The notes under the pieces: generated by a model
Database searches by the model: none
What the model was told of the DNA's origin: nothing
Seen by the model: the letters and a program-made list of their open reading frames with translations, nothing else
Program-made: the position numbers and the translations under genes
Assembly: GCA_004321715.1 (NCBI GenBank)
Contig: SGYN01000001.1
Coordinates: 1-64,000 of the forward strand
Source of the DNA: a bacterium
GTDB taxonomy: Bacteria; Fidelibacterota; Marinisomatia; Marinisomatales; TCS55
DNA length: 64,000 nt
Direction: 5' to 3'
Shown: piece by piece, positions 16,095 through 25,882 of the stretch
Numbering within the stretch: the first letter of the stretch is position 1
Layout of the letters: every line of letters starts with the position of its first letter

Positions 16095-16682
16095 CTATTT
16101 CTTCCAATTAAAACCGAAACGTACTAATGCTCCGCTATATTTTGTTCTACCATCTATTTCTTGAGGCATCGGTAGTTCATCATAGCCAACTCTTACTGTC
16201 AAAATAGTATTATTAGAAGTAATAACATCAGCTCCTAGGCCAAAAAAACCACCCCATGAACGATAATACTGAATGTTCTCATACCACTTTTGTTTAAAAG
16301 AGCCACTCTCTGCTCCGTCAAAGATTAAAATCGGACCAAATTTTAAACTAAGAAATGGTGAAAAATTATTTGCAATCTTACCAACAAACGGATAGTATTT
16401 AACGCCAGAAAACAAAGGCAGTAGTAGTAAATTTATGTTGTTAAACTTATATGCTCTACCAGTATAATAGTCTTGCATAATTATTTCATCAGGATGTTTA
16501 GCATCAAAAATTCTTATCTCACCAATAAAATATAATTTCTTATTCTTAAACCACGTTTGGTTATAGGATAATCCCGATCCACTTTCACCAACATCTAATC
16601 CAAAACCACTATATTTTAATGATGAGTATTCTTGTGCAAGTAGACAACTGATGAAAGATATTATAGTAATTATATATTTCAA
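16095..16682 (-). CDS. Predicted small outer membrane beta-barrel protein, function unknown
   Basis: A 195-residue protein with an N-terminal signal peptide (MKYIITIISFISCLLAQ, cut near residue 16). The rest alternates polar and hydrophobic residues in short strands, with aromatic girdles and glycines, as in 8-stranded outer membrane barrels (GLDVGESGSGLSYNQTWF; FGPILIFDG; SGALVRFGFNW). No known family is recognised with confidence. The start is TTG and overlaps the ferredoxin stop as TTGA, so translation is coupled. It sits between the ferredoxin-like gene and rsmE, which gives no functional hint. Confidence 0.7.
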   Translation of the reverse strand: MKYIITIISFISCLLAQEYSSLKYSGFGLDVGESGSGLSYNQTWFKNKKLYFIGEIRIFDAKHPDEIIMQDYYTGRAYKFNNINLLLLPLFSGVKYYPFVGKIANNFSPFLSLKFGPILIFDGAESGSFKQKWYENIQYYRSWGGFFGLGADVITSNNTILTVRVGYDELPMPQEIDGRTKYSGALVRFGFNWKK

Positions 16683-17035
16683 TTTTTTAATTCCTTTAAT
16701 AATTGAAGTTTATTCCAAGTAATATCATTAGCTACTAGTCTTTTTACAGGTTTATGGTTAATTATATTTGATTGAAAAATTTCATCTACATCATCTAATT
16801 GCACATTTGTATACCAGATCTCATCGGGATAAATCACTATAGCTGGACCTAATTCACATACATCTAAACAACCACTTTTATTTGCACGTACAGTCCCTTT
16901 TAACCCATGTTTATTTATTAGTTTTACAAACTTCATTCTTATATCCATTCCTCCACATTTAGCGCAACTTTGACGTTGGTTATCCGAACCCCTATCATTT
17001 ACACAGATAAAAATATGTTTATTATACTTTTTCAC
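16679..17035 (-). CDS. Thioredoxin-fold [2Fe-2S] ferredoxin-like protein
   Basis: A 118-residue protein of the thioredoxin-like ferredoxin family (related to the Shethna protein and the NuoE C-terminal domain). Cysteines C11, C24, C56 and C60 follow the usual spacing, with the second pair in SGCLDVCELGP; C27 is an extra cysteine near the cluster. It probably carries electrons in the cytoplasm. The start is GTG and overlaps the stop of the upstream MDR oxidoreductase as GTGA. This tight coupling suggests the two proteins may work together, although no partner reductase is proven. Confidence 0.85.
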   Translation of the reverse strand: MKKYNKHIFICVNDRGSDNQRQSCAKCGGMDIRMKFVKLINKHGLKGTVRANKSGCLDVCELGPAIVIYPDEIWYTNVQLDDVDEIFQSNIINHKPVKRLVANDITWNKLQLLKELKN

Positions 17036-18054
17036 GGAACAAGTACTACTTTGCCAAATTGATTACTATTTTCAACATATTTATGTGCTTCAGCTATATT
17101 TCTCATTGGAAAGATCTTATCTACAACTGGGATAACTTTTCCATGTTCAATAAAATTTATTATTCCATTCAAAGCGGACAGTGTTCCCATTGTCGATCCT
17201 AAAATCGACTGTTGTTTAAAAAAGATGTAACGTAAATCAATAGAAACTTTTGGACCCGTAGTTGATCCACAAGTAACTAATCTGCCATATCTGCTTAATA
17301 TCTTCATAGAAGTTTTCCATGTCTCTAATCCTGGATGTTCAAAAACAACATTAACTCCCTTGCCTTTTGTATAGTCTTTTACTAAAGAAGTTATATCATC
17401 TTTATAGTGATTTAAAGATAAGTCTGCGCCAAGCTCCGAAGCATATTTACATTTTTTCTTAGATCCCGCTGTAGCAATGACTTTACAACCATATGCTTTA
17501 GCAATTTGCAAACCAAAAGAACCAACGCCTGAACTTGCACCCCAAATAAATACAATATCATCTTTTTTTAACTTTGCACGATTTATAAGCATTTGATAAG
17601 AAGTTTGGCCAGCAAGAGAAAAAGAAGCCGCAGATTCAAAACTGATATTCGAAGGTTTTTTAATTAAGTTCCTCTGGCTTAAGGATATGAACTCACAATT
17701 AGTTCCATTTGTTGTTTCACCAAGTATTCCAATCGAATAGCATTGATTTTCTTGTTGATTTAAACAGGATGAACAAGTACCACAAAATAATAAGGGGTTT
17801 ATAATTACTTCATCTCCAACGTCGAATTTATCAACTCCCTTTCCAATTTTAGAGACCATACCCGCACCATCGCTTCCAATAATCATAGGTAAATTTATGC
17901 CAGGGATGCCTTTACGAACCCAAATATCAAGATGATTAATTGCTGCTGCTTTTATTTCAACTAATACTTGGCCATCTTTCACAACTGGTAATGGAACTTC
18001 TTCCCAAACTAAAACGTCTTTATTCCCATGTTTATGAATTCTAACTGCCTTCAT
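17032..18054 (-). CDS. MDR-superfamily NAD(P)H-dependent oxidoreductase
   Basis: A 340-residue medium-chain dehydrogenase/reductase. The N-terminal GroES-like domain keeps the structural-zinc lobe (C91, C94, C97, C105 in FCGTCSSC and NQC). The catalytic zinc ligands of alcohol dehydrogenases are replaced: N40 in INHLDIW and S61 in GSDGAG instead of Cys and His. The Rossmann motif is WGASSGVGSFGLQIAKAYG (about 170-188). This combination resembles zinc-independent quinone oxidoreductases or enoyl reductases with a leftover structural lobe. The substrate is unknown. It starts with ATG 33 bases after the DoxX gene and is coupled to a ferredoxin gene. Confidence 0.88.
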   Translation of the reverse strand: MKAVRIHKHGNKDVLVWEEVPLPVVKDGQVLVEIKAAAINHLDIWVRKGIPGINLPMIIGSDGAGMVSKIGKGVDKFDVGDEVIINPLLFCGTCSSCLNQQENQCYSIGILGETTNGTNCEFISLSQRNLIKKPSNISFESAASFSLAGQTSYQMLINRAKLKKDDIVFIWGASSGVGSFGLQIAKAYGCKVIATAGSKKKCKYASELGADLSLNHYKDDITSLVKDYTKGKGVNVVFEHPGLETWKTSMKILSRYGRLVTCGSTTGPKVSIDLRYIFFKQQSILGSTMGTLSALNGIINFIEHGKVIPVVDKIFPMRNIAEAHKYVENSNQFGKVVLVP

Positions 18055-18087
18055 TAAATATTATCCTAATTCTAATTAAATAAAGAA

Positions 18088-18534
18088 TTAATCCTTTTTT
18101 GAAAAATAATAATAATCCAAACTTAGTTTTCCTGGACCACAAATAAATAATACAAGCATAACAATAAAATACATAATAGCTAATTCGGGAAATGTTCCAT
18201 CTACTAAATGATTAATAGAAGCAACGAACATAGTAAATAATAACAAAAAAGCTGCAGGTCGCATAAATAGACCAAGCAACACAAAGATCATCCCTATCGA
18301 TTCAGATAATGCTGCCATAAAACCAAAAAATACATTCATAAATTCTAATCCAATAAAGTCAGTTAAAGCCGAACCAAGACGGGCCCATTTTTCGTGCCCA
18401 GCTGCAATTTTATTCCATCCATGCTTATACACCATCATTACACTAGGAACAATTCGTAAAATTAATAGACAATAGGGTATATATTGTTTTTTTGGGTATA
18501 AATACCTTGTCATAGCTTGCAATCTATTCATCAT
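18088..18534 (-). CDS. DoxX-family membrane protein
   Basis: A DoxX-type protein with four transmembrane helices. LLILRIVPSVMMVYKHGWNKI starts the domain, and FMAALSESIGMIFVLLGLFMRPAAFLLLFTMFVA is the conserved second half. Family members occur in redox and stress contexts; the exact role is unknown. An ATG at 18561 would add nine residues. I prefer the ATG pair at 18534/18531 because it overlaps only the last codons of the small gene at 18524-18700, as is usual in this operon. The product is then about 148 residues. The downstream neighbour is an oxidoreductase. Confidence 0.8.
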   Translation of the reverse strand: MMNRLQAMTRYLYPKKQYIPYCLLILRIVPSVMMVYKHGWNKIAAGHEKWARLGSALTDFIGLEFMNVFFGFMAALSESIGMIFVLLGLFMRPAAFLLLFTMFVASINHLVDGTFPELAIMYFIVMLVLFICGPGKLSLDYYYFSKKD

Positions 18535-18700
18535 TTTTATTGATGTCTTCATAATCCGCATCTTGAATATCTAAATTTTTGTAAGAATTTTTTATATTTT
18601 GATGGGATTGAGTGCTTGATCTTTTAATGCTTATTTTGGATATAAATCTTACACATTGAATTACTAAATAAATAAATAGAGCGCTTAAAATTATTTGCAT
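18524..18700 (-). CDS. Small single-pass membrane protein with acidic DADYEDI tail
   Basis: A 58-residue reading frame in what would otherwise be a 144-base gap. It begins MQIILSALFIYLVIQCVRFI, one hydrophobic helix followed by a basic patch (KISIKRS), and ends in an acidic tail with LDIQDADYEDINKNDE. It starts with ATG 5 bases after the deoxynucleoside kinase stop and runs 11 bases into the DoxX gene, the same packing as its neighbours. Short proteins with one helix and a DA[DF][YF]E[DE]I-like tail occur in other FCB bacteria (from memory; DUF4834 is similar in layout), but I cannot assign a family. The function is unknown; a scaffold or adaptor at the membrane is possible. Confidence 0.68.
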   Translation of the reverse strand: MQIILSALFIYLVIQCVRFISKISIKRSSTQSHQNIKNSYKNLDIQDADYEDINKNDE

Positions 18701-18705
18701 TATAT

Positions 18706-19347
18706 CTATAAACTTGCACTAGGATTAAAAAACTTTGTACCAGAAACTGGCTGCCCAATATATTCAATAACTTGATTAAGATCATCAGCGTTATTAACAA
18801 AATCTATATTATTTGTATTTATTATTACTAATGGAGTATCATTATACCGAAAAAAGTATTCTGTATAAATTTCATTAAGGGCATTGATGTAATCATAAGA
18901 AATATTATTCTCAAAATCTCGAGCTCTTTTATCAATATTTTTCATTAAAATAGAAGTATCTGCTTGAAGATAAATAATTAGATCAGGGTTTATAACATTC
19001 CTTTCCATCATATTAGCTATACTATCATATAAATTCATTTCTTTATCATCTAGGTTTAACGATGCAAACAAACGATCCTTAATAAACATATAATCAGATA
19101 TAAGAAGATTATGAAACATATCTACTTGCCGAATATCCTGTTGTTGCTGATATCTTTGTAAAAGAAAAAATAATTGAGTTTGAAAGGCAAATCTCGCTGG
19201 ATCATCATAAAATTCAGATAAAAATGGATTGTCCTCAAACTTCTCGAGAACGAGCTTTGCACTTAATCGTTTAGACAATAGCTTGGCTAAACTAGTTTTT
19301 CCAACACCTATCGGACCTTCAATAGCAATATAGTTGAGATTCCTCAT
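18706..19347 (-). CDS. Deoxynucleoside kinase family protein
   Basis: A 213-residue deoxynucleoside/deoxyadenosine-guanosine kinase type enzyme, which phosphorylates salvaged deoxynucleosides at the 5' position. The P-loop GPIGVGKT (11-18) is followed by LEKFEDNPFLSEFYDDPARFAFQTQLFFLLQRYQQ, the substrate-site pattern of the dNK family, and SDYMFIKDRLFA. ATG start; its first codon overlaps the folK stop as ATGA. The folK-dNK pairing is common in FCB bacteria. Whether it prefers dA, dG or dC cannot be read from sequence. Confidence 0.9.
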   Translation of the reverse strand: MRNLNYIAIEGPIGVGKTSLAKLLSKRLSAKLVLEKFEDNPFLSEFYDDPARFAFQTQLFFLLQRYQQQQDIRQVDMFHNLLISDYMFIKDRLFASLNLDDKEMNLYDSIANMMERNVINPDLIIYLQADTSILMKNIDKRARDFENNISYDYINALNEIYTEYFFRYNDTPLVIINTNNIDFVNNADDLNQVIEYIGQPVSGTKFFNPSASL

Positions 19348-19850
19348 GCTTTTTTTTCCATAATGTGTTTAATTACATTTGTTTTATCTTGACAAACGCT
19401 CAAAAGTTCAGATATTGTTGAACCAATTTTTTCTATTTTGTATTTAGGCATTAATTCATAAAAAGGTAATAAAACAAATTTTCTAAACATCAATTGTGGA
19501 TGTGGAATAATTAATTCATCCGTTTCAAGGTATGAATTTCCATAACAAATTATATCAATATCAATTATTCTTGGCTCATTTTTATTTCTTTTTTTTGGTC
19601 GGCCCATAGATGATTCAATTTTTTTAACTATATCAAGAAACTCGAATGGGTTTAAAGATGAATTACAAGATATAATTGTATTTAAAAATTTTGGCTGATC
19701 TGTATTGTATAGAGGTTCGGATTCATAAAATGATGCCGCTTTAATATCGGTTATTTGATGAAATGTTCCTAACGATGTAATTGCCGATGCTAAATTTTCC
19801 TCACGATCACCTAAGTTAGATCCCAAGCTCAATATTACTAGTTCATACAT
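19344..19850 (-). CDS. folK: 2-amino-4-hydroxy-6-hydroxymethyldihydropteridine pyrophosphokinase
   Basis: A 168-residue HPPK, which transfers pyrophosphate from ATP to 6-hydroxymethyl-dihydropterin in folate synthesis. LSLGSNLGDREENL at the N-terminus, SFYESEPLYNTDQPKFLN in the middle and EPRIIDIDIICYGN plus IPHPQLMFRKFVLLPF at the C-terminus are all diagnostic. The ATG start overlaps folB by 8 bases. Two consecutive folate enzymes lead this operon; folP is not present here. Confidence 0.96.
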   Translation of the reverse strand: MYELVILSLGSNLGDREENLASAITSLGTFHQITDIKAASFYESEPLYNTDQPKFLNTIISCNSSLNPFEFLDIVKKIESSMGRPKKRNKNEPRIIDIDIICYGNSYLETDELIIPHPQLMFRKFVLLPFYELMPKYKIEKIGSTISELLSVCQDKTNVIKHIMEKKA

Positions 19851-20211
19851 AGTCTGATTTCTTCCTTGATAACTGTATTTCTACACTATCTAATTTACCA
19901 TCAATAGGGGCATCTATCTTTCTTACACGGATGATTAATTTTTCAATTTTATACTCTTTAAATATTGATCTACATATTGAATTGGCTAATTTTTCTAAAA
20001 GAAAATAACTTTTTGAACCAAATACTTTCTTTACTAACTCGTATACATCTTCGTAGTTAATAGTATCTTCAATATTATCAGATGCTGAAGACTTGGTAAG
20101 ATCTGTGAATAATTCAAGATCAATCTCAAAGTTAGTTCCTTGCTCTTTTTCAAATTCATAAACTCCATGATATCCATAAAAGTTCATATTATTTAACCGA
20201 ATTATTCCCAT
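19843..20211 (-). CDS. folB: Dihydroneopterin aldolase
   Basis: A 122-residue FolB that converts dihydroneopterin to 6-hydroxymethyl-dihydropterin, the substrate of FolK. It shows MNFYGYHGVYEFEKEQGTNFEIDLEL, the NYEDVYELVKKV helix, LLEKLANSICRSIF and the C-terminal VRKIDAPIDGKLDSVEI. It is the first gene after the groEL terminator and thus probably leads the 19-kb operon. No Shine-Dalgarno sequence precedes the ATG, and the best promoter match ends 9 bases before it. Confidence 0.95.
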   Translation of the reverse strand: MGIIRLNNMNFYGYHGVYEFEKEQGTNFEIDLELFTDLTKSSASDNIEDTINYEDVYELVKKVFGSKSYFLLEKLANSICRSIFKEYKIEKLIIRVRKIDAPIDGKLDSVEIQLSRKKSDYV

Positions 20212-20220
20212 GAGCTTTTG

Positions 20221-20250
20221 AATTTACTTAAATGATTTCTGGCTAGTCAA
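20221..20250 (-). promoter_or_regulatory. Candidate promoter for folB and the long operon
   Basis: On the minus strand TTGACT (20250-20245) and TAAATT (20226-20221) are separated by 18 bases. They lie between the groEL terminator and the folB start. Transcription would begin near 20214, leaving only a few bases of leader before the ATG at 20211. The match is 5/6 and 4/6 to the sigma-70 consensus; AT-rich DNA gives such matches by chance, so confidence is modest. Confidence 0.4.
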
Positions 20251-20260
20251 TTGATGAAAA

Positions 20261-20288
20261 AAAAAGCCTCCTAAATAGGAGGCTTTTT
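20261..20288. terminator. Intrinsic terminator of the groES-groEL operon
   Basis: Inverted repeat with arms AAAAAGCCTCC and GGAGGCTTTTT around a 6-base loop (TAAATA), followed on the minus strand by an unbroken T-run. It lies 20 bases downstream of the groEL stop. Because the A/T arms are symmetric it could also work for plus-strand transcripts, although no plus-strand gene ends here. Confidence 0.93.
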
Positions 20289-20308
20289 ATAATAAGCATA
20301 AGCCCTGT

Positions 20309-22245
<1,937 letters not shown>

Positions 22246-22353
22246 TTTCTTATCTCTCCTATTTTTATTAATTAATTATATTAATATTTTATGTTATCTG
22301 CATTAATAGCAGCGCCGAATTTATATTTCTAAATAGCTTATATACAAATATTT

Positions 22354-22380
22354 TTAGCACTCTTTTTAATAGAGTGCTAA
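22354..22380. promoter_or_regulatory. CIRCE operator (HrcA binding site) of groESL
   Basis: A perfect match to the CIRCE consensus: TTAGCACTC, nine spacer bases, GAGTGCTAA. HrcA is known to bind this inverted repeat and repress groESL and dnaK operons until heat stress. It lies between the dut stop and groES. A possible promoter (TTGTAT at 22347-22342, TATAAA at 22325-22320, 16-base spacer) is just downstream of it on the minus strand; that promoter is only a guess. Confidence 0.97.
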
Positions 22381-22387
22381 AAGATCA

Positions 22388-22825
22388 TTATTTTCCGGTA
22401 CTTCCAAATCCGCCTTGTCCTCGAGCAGTTTCAGATAATTCGGGTACTATCTCAAAACTTATTGGACCACCATCCATGGATACTAATTGAAAAAATCTTT
22501 GTCCTGGATTAATGGTAAAAGAGGTTTTCTTAATATTATCTACTGCAGCCATAATTTCTCCCCTATATCCAGCATCTATTAAACCAACCGAATTACATTG
22601 TCTTAATGGTGTTTTAGATATACTAGATCGAGGCATCAATAAATATGGCTTTCCATCAGTATTCTCACAAGCAATATTAGATTTAATTAAGACGGTTTCA
22701 CCGGGTTGTATAGTTAACTGATTAATTATAAATAAATCGAGGCCAGCATCGCCTTCGTGAAAATGCCCATGATTTTCATATAGTTCCTGAGCACTTGCAG
22801 ATAAAGTTTTTATCTTTAAATGCAT
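22388..22825 (-). CDS. dut: dUTP diphosphatase (dUTPase)
   Basis: A 145-residue trimeric dUTPase that hydrolyses dUTP to dUMP, keeping uracil out of DNA and feeding thymidylate synthesis. All five motifs are present: DAGLDL, PRSS, GLIDAGYRGE, GQRFFQLV and the C-terminal P-loop-like GQGGFGSTGK. The length matches the family. It starts at ATG 4 bases after the DUF423 gene. Its stop lies 7 bases from the CIRCE element, so read-through from dut into groESL is possible. Confidence 0.97.
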   Translation of the reverse strand: MHLKIKTLSASAQELYENHGHFHEGDAGLDLFIINQLTIQPGETVLIKSNIACENTDGKPYLLMPRSSISKTPLRQCNSVGLIDAGYRGEIMAAVDNIKKTSFTINPGQRFFQLVSMDGGPISFEIVPELSETARGQGGFGSTGK

Positions 22826-22829
22826 GATA

Positions 22830-23195
22830 TTAGTTGTGAAAAATAATCCAACTTAAAAATATCCAACCAAGAACAAACGATATACCTCCTAATGGAGTCA
22901 CTATACCAAACCATTTAATATTGCTCAACACCAAAATATAAAGGGAACCAGAAAAAAGAATTATACCAAAAATAAAAAGCAAGCCTGGTAATAATAAAAG
23001 ATGATGAGGGAAATTAAAACCTAATAATCCAATAATTACTAATCCCAATGAATGATATGCTTGATATTGAACTCCTTTTTCAAAAACTTTTATACTCTCC
23101 ATAGATAAACTATTTTTTAAACTATGAGCTCCAAAAGCTCCAACTAAAACTGTAAGAGCCATTAATAAAGAACCAGTAACTATAAATATTTTCAT
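22830..23195 (-). CDS. DUF423 (YgdD-like) inner membrane protein
   Basis: A 121-residue protein with four transmembrane helices. The N-terminal ALTVLVGAFGAHSLKNSL and the internal VQYQAYHSLGLVIIGLL are hallmarks of the DUF423 family, and LFSGSLYILVL plus ITPLGG-type VTPLGGISFVLGW are conserved later. The function is unknown in all bacteria. The start ATG overlaps the mscS stop as ATGA. Confidence 0.92.
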   Translation of the reverse strand: MKIFIVTGSLLMALTVLVGAFGAHSLKNSLSMESIKVFEKGVQYQAYHSLGLVIIGLLGFNFPHHLLLLPGLLFIFGIILFSGSLYILVLSNIKWFGIVTPLGGISFVLGWIFLSWIIFHN

Positions 23196-24244
23196 TTTGC
23201 TGCGTTTTTATGAATTAGAGTACGTATCGGATATGGTATATCAATACCTTCTTCATCATAACGCTTATGTAATCTTCTTATAAAAACATCAATAATGCTA
23301 TGCTGGTCACCGTATTTCTCAGCTTTAAAGTACACTTTAAGATTAACACTTGAATCTCCAAATTCAAAGAAACGGACTACTGGATCTTGATTTTTACTAC
23401 ATATATCTAAATTCTTAGCTACATTATCTGCTACCTCTTGCGTTACCTGAGCAACTTTTTCAAGATCAGAATCATATGAAACACCAACTGGTATTCGTAC
23501 AGAAAAAGAAGATTCCCTTGTATCATAATTTTTGATTATAGCACTTGATAATCTTGAATTGGGTATATTTATAACATTATTAGTACGTTCTAACATTGTA
23601 GTATTTCGCCAAGTAATATTTGTAATATAACCTCTCTCACCTGAATCAAGTTCAGCAAAATCACCCGGCTGCACTTTTCCACTTAATAATATGTGCAACC
23701 CACTAAAAATATCACTTAGTGTTTCTTTCAATGCTAACGAAATAGCTAAACCACCAATACCAAGAGCTGTTAAAATTGGAGTAATGGCAATTTTTAAAGA
23801 ATCAAGTATAATCATTACTCCAATACCCCATACAATTATATAAACAAAATTTGTAAACATAGTTGTTGATGGAAAACCTTGACCTTGTTTCTCCGCCCAA
23901 AGATTAAAAAGACCAACTAACATTTTACTTATAGATAGAGTTATAGATAGTATTAGGATAACAAGAATAATAGTTGATAAATATTGTTTGTACGAATCAA
24001 AGAATTCAGGCAAAATAATATTATCAATTGCGATAGAAAAAAAAGCAAGAAAAAACCACAACACAATATGTGGTTCAAGAGAATTTAAAATTATATCATC
24101 GCCTCGCCATTTTGTTTTTCCTGCTAATGAAGAAAGTCGTTTATGGATATATCTTTTGGTTATCCAGCCTGAAAAGATTCCAATAAAAATGACTAAAATC
24201 GGATTACCCCACACAATAATTTGATCAAGTATTGTATCTAACAT
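23192..24244 (-). CDS. MscS-family small-conductance mechanosensitive channel
   Basis: About 350 residues with several N-terminal transmembrane helices followed by the pore helix and MscS beta domain: ILTALGIGGLAISLALKETLSDIFSGLHILLSGKVQPGDFAELD, then ITWRNTTMLERTNNVINIPNSRL. Such channels open when membrane tension rises and release solutes during osmotic downshock. The ATG at 24244 (giving MLDTILDQ) is preferred over an in-frame TTG two codons upstream. It follows the repeat-rich lipoprotein gene by about 20 bases and overlaps DUF423. Confidence 0.92.
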   Translation of the reverse strand: MLDTILDQIIVWGNPILVIFIGIFSGWITKRYIHKRLSSLAGKTKWRGDDIILNSLEPHIVLWFFLAFFSIAIDNIILPEFFDSYKQYLSTIILVILILSITLSISKMLVGLFNLWAEKQGQGFPSTTMFTNFVYIIVWGIGVMIILDSLKIAITPILTALGIGGLAISLALKETLSDIFSGLHILLSGKVQPGDFAELDSGERGYITNITWRNTTMLERTNNVINIPNSRLSSAIIKNYDTRESSFSVRIPVGVSYDSDLEKVAQVTQEVADNVAKNLDICSKNQDPVVRFFEFGDSSVNLKVYFKAEKYGDQHSIIDVFIRRLHKRYDEEGIDIPYPIRTLIHKNAAK

Positions 24245-24265
24245 ATACAATTTAAATTACAATCA

Positions 24266-25882
24266 TTAATCCAAATCTGCACTTGAATACGGTCCTATAA
24301 TCACTTCCCTATTTTCTCCGGGAAAAAGCACATCAATATTTGGCTGGCCAATAGATGTCCAAGTCCTAGTTAATACTAACTCACCTTGATCGTATACATT
24401 TAATGATTGTAAATCAAAATATTCACCCCAATACCACTCGACTCCATGCTTATCATTGTTCATAAATGTGCATTCATATTTTGGATTTCCATTTATATGA
24501 ACATTTGATTTTGTCCTTAATCCGAGAGCATTATTTGTAATATTTACACCTGATTCAGCCCACAATTTTTCATTAATTATTTCATTTTCTCTATAAATAT
24601 TAATACGCTTGAATCTTCCATTTTCATAATACTCAAATATTGTGATAGGATTTCCATTGTAATAATATCCTTCTTTCATTATTGAGCCAGTTGGGCTAAA
24701 AATGCGCATTAACCCTTGTAGGTTTCCATCCGCAAACATTGCGATGCTTGACATTTGTTGTTCATCATACCACCGTGAAACTAAACCATGAAGTTTATCG
24801 TTTAGATAGAACCCTTCTTCTTCCTTTATTCCGTTATCATCCCAATATTTATAAGCGCCTGAACGCCTACCGTCCTCAAAAGTAAGAAGAGATTGCATCT
24901 TTCCATTATTATAAAATGTTTTCATTTCTCCATGTAACTTGTCGTTAATATAATCCATTAATTTATATTCTTTTTTCCCATCATAATAAATAGTAGTTAG
25001 TCCATTTAATTGTCCATCGTTGTAAACTTTTGTTGAATCTCTTTTCTTTTCTCGATTAAACCATTTCCATTCTCCAATTCTTTTGCCTAGCGCATAATGA
25101 CCAGACACAAATAATTCACCATTATTATACCAAACTTTATATTCACCATTATAATTATTTTCCATATAGGATATTAATGAATCCAGTCCTTTCTGTTCAC
25201 TATACCATTTCCATATTCCATCCTTTTGATCCTCAAAGTAAGAACCTTTTATTTTTATCTTTCCTTTATTATTAAAAACTTCCATCGTACCATTTTTTAA
25301 CCCATTATTATAATTAAGTTCTCTGGTTTTTAGTTTATTGTTCCACCAGATCCACCTACCGTGTGGAATATTTTTACGATATTGTCCTATAGATACTTTT
25401 TGGCCAATTCTATTGTATTCCTTATAGGAACCATCCTTTTTATTATCAACATAATCAATAATTAATTGAGGCTTACCATTATTAAAATAATTAATATAAA
25501 CACCATTAAGAACGTCTTGATGAAATGATCTAACTGAATCAAGAAGACCATCATTGCCATACCAAGTCCACTTTCCAGCTAGCTGGCCATTGATATAATT
25601 TCCTTTAGCATATTTCCTTCCTGAATCAAACCAAGAACGGTAATTACCATTTGGATCGCCACCTAAAATGTCTTGAAAGTAAAACCTCATACCGTTACGA
25701 TGATATTTAAGTAGTTTAGTAGTAACTGAATCAGGCCTCACTCCATTCTTCGTTACCTTGTATTCGCGAATGAGTTTCTTTTTTCCATTATCATATATAT
25801 CTAAAATTTGAGTTTTTGGGGCACAGCAAAATAAAGATAATGTAAATGATAGTATTATAGTGTTAACAACTTTAGTCAACAT
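24266..25882 (-). CDS. MORN/YwqK-repeat lipoprotein, function unknown
   Basis: A 538-residue predicted lipoprotein: a hydrophobic signal followed by the lipobox region LSLFCCAPK (C19 or C20). The body consists of about 18 short repeats of roughly 20-25 residues with the pattern Y-x-N-G-x-x-x-G-x-W-x-W/Y, as in MORN_2/YwqK proteins. Databases often label such proteins as YwqK-family antitoxins, but no toxin partner lies beside it, and here a secreted envelope role is more likely. ATG start directly after the stop of the 63-residue gene. It forms a cassette with the two preceding unknown genes. Confidence 0.82.
   Translation of the reverse strand: MLTKVVNTIILSFTLSLFCCAPKTQILDIYDNGKKKLIREYKVTKNGVRPDSVTTKLLKYHRNGMRFYFQDILGGDPNGNYRSWFDSGRKYAKGNYINGQLAGKWTWYGNDGLLDSVRSFHQDVLNGVYINYFNNGKPQLIIDYVDNKKDGSYKEYNRIGQKVSIGQYRKNIPHGRWIWWNNKLKTRELNYNNGLKNGTMEVFNNKGKIKIKGSYFEDQKDGIWKWYSEQKGLDSLISYMENNYNGEYKVWYNNGELFVSGHYALGKRIGEWKWFNREKKRDSTKVYNDGQLNGLTTIYYDGKKEYKLMDYINDKLHGEMKTFYNNGKMQSLLTFEDGRRSGAYKYWDDNGIKEEEGFYLNDKLHGLVSRWYDEQQMSSIAMFADGNLQGLMRIFSPTGSIMKEGYYYNGNPITIFEYYENGRFKRINIYRENEIINEKLWAESGVNITNNALGLRTKSNVHINGNPKYECTFMNNDKHGVEWYWGEYFDLQSLNVYDQGELVLTRTWTSIGQPNIDVLFPGENREVIIGPYSSADLD

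Noticed and set aside
24266-25882. YwqK-type antitoxin of a toxin-antitoxin pair
   Set aside because: The protein is a predicted lipoprotein with many repeats and no adjacent toxin; the database name for the repeat does not fit.
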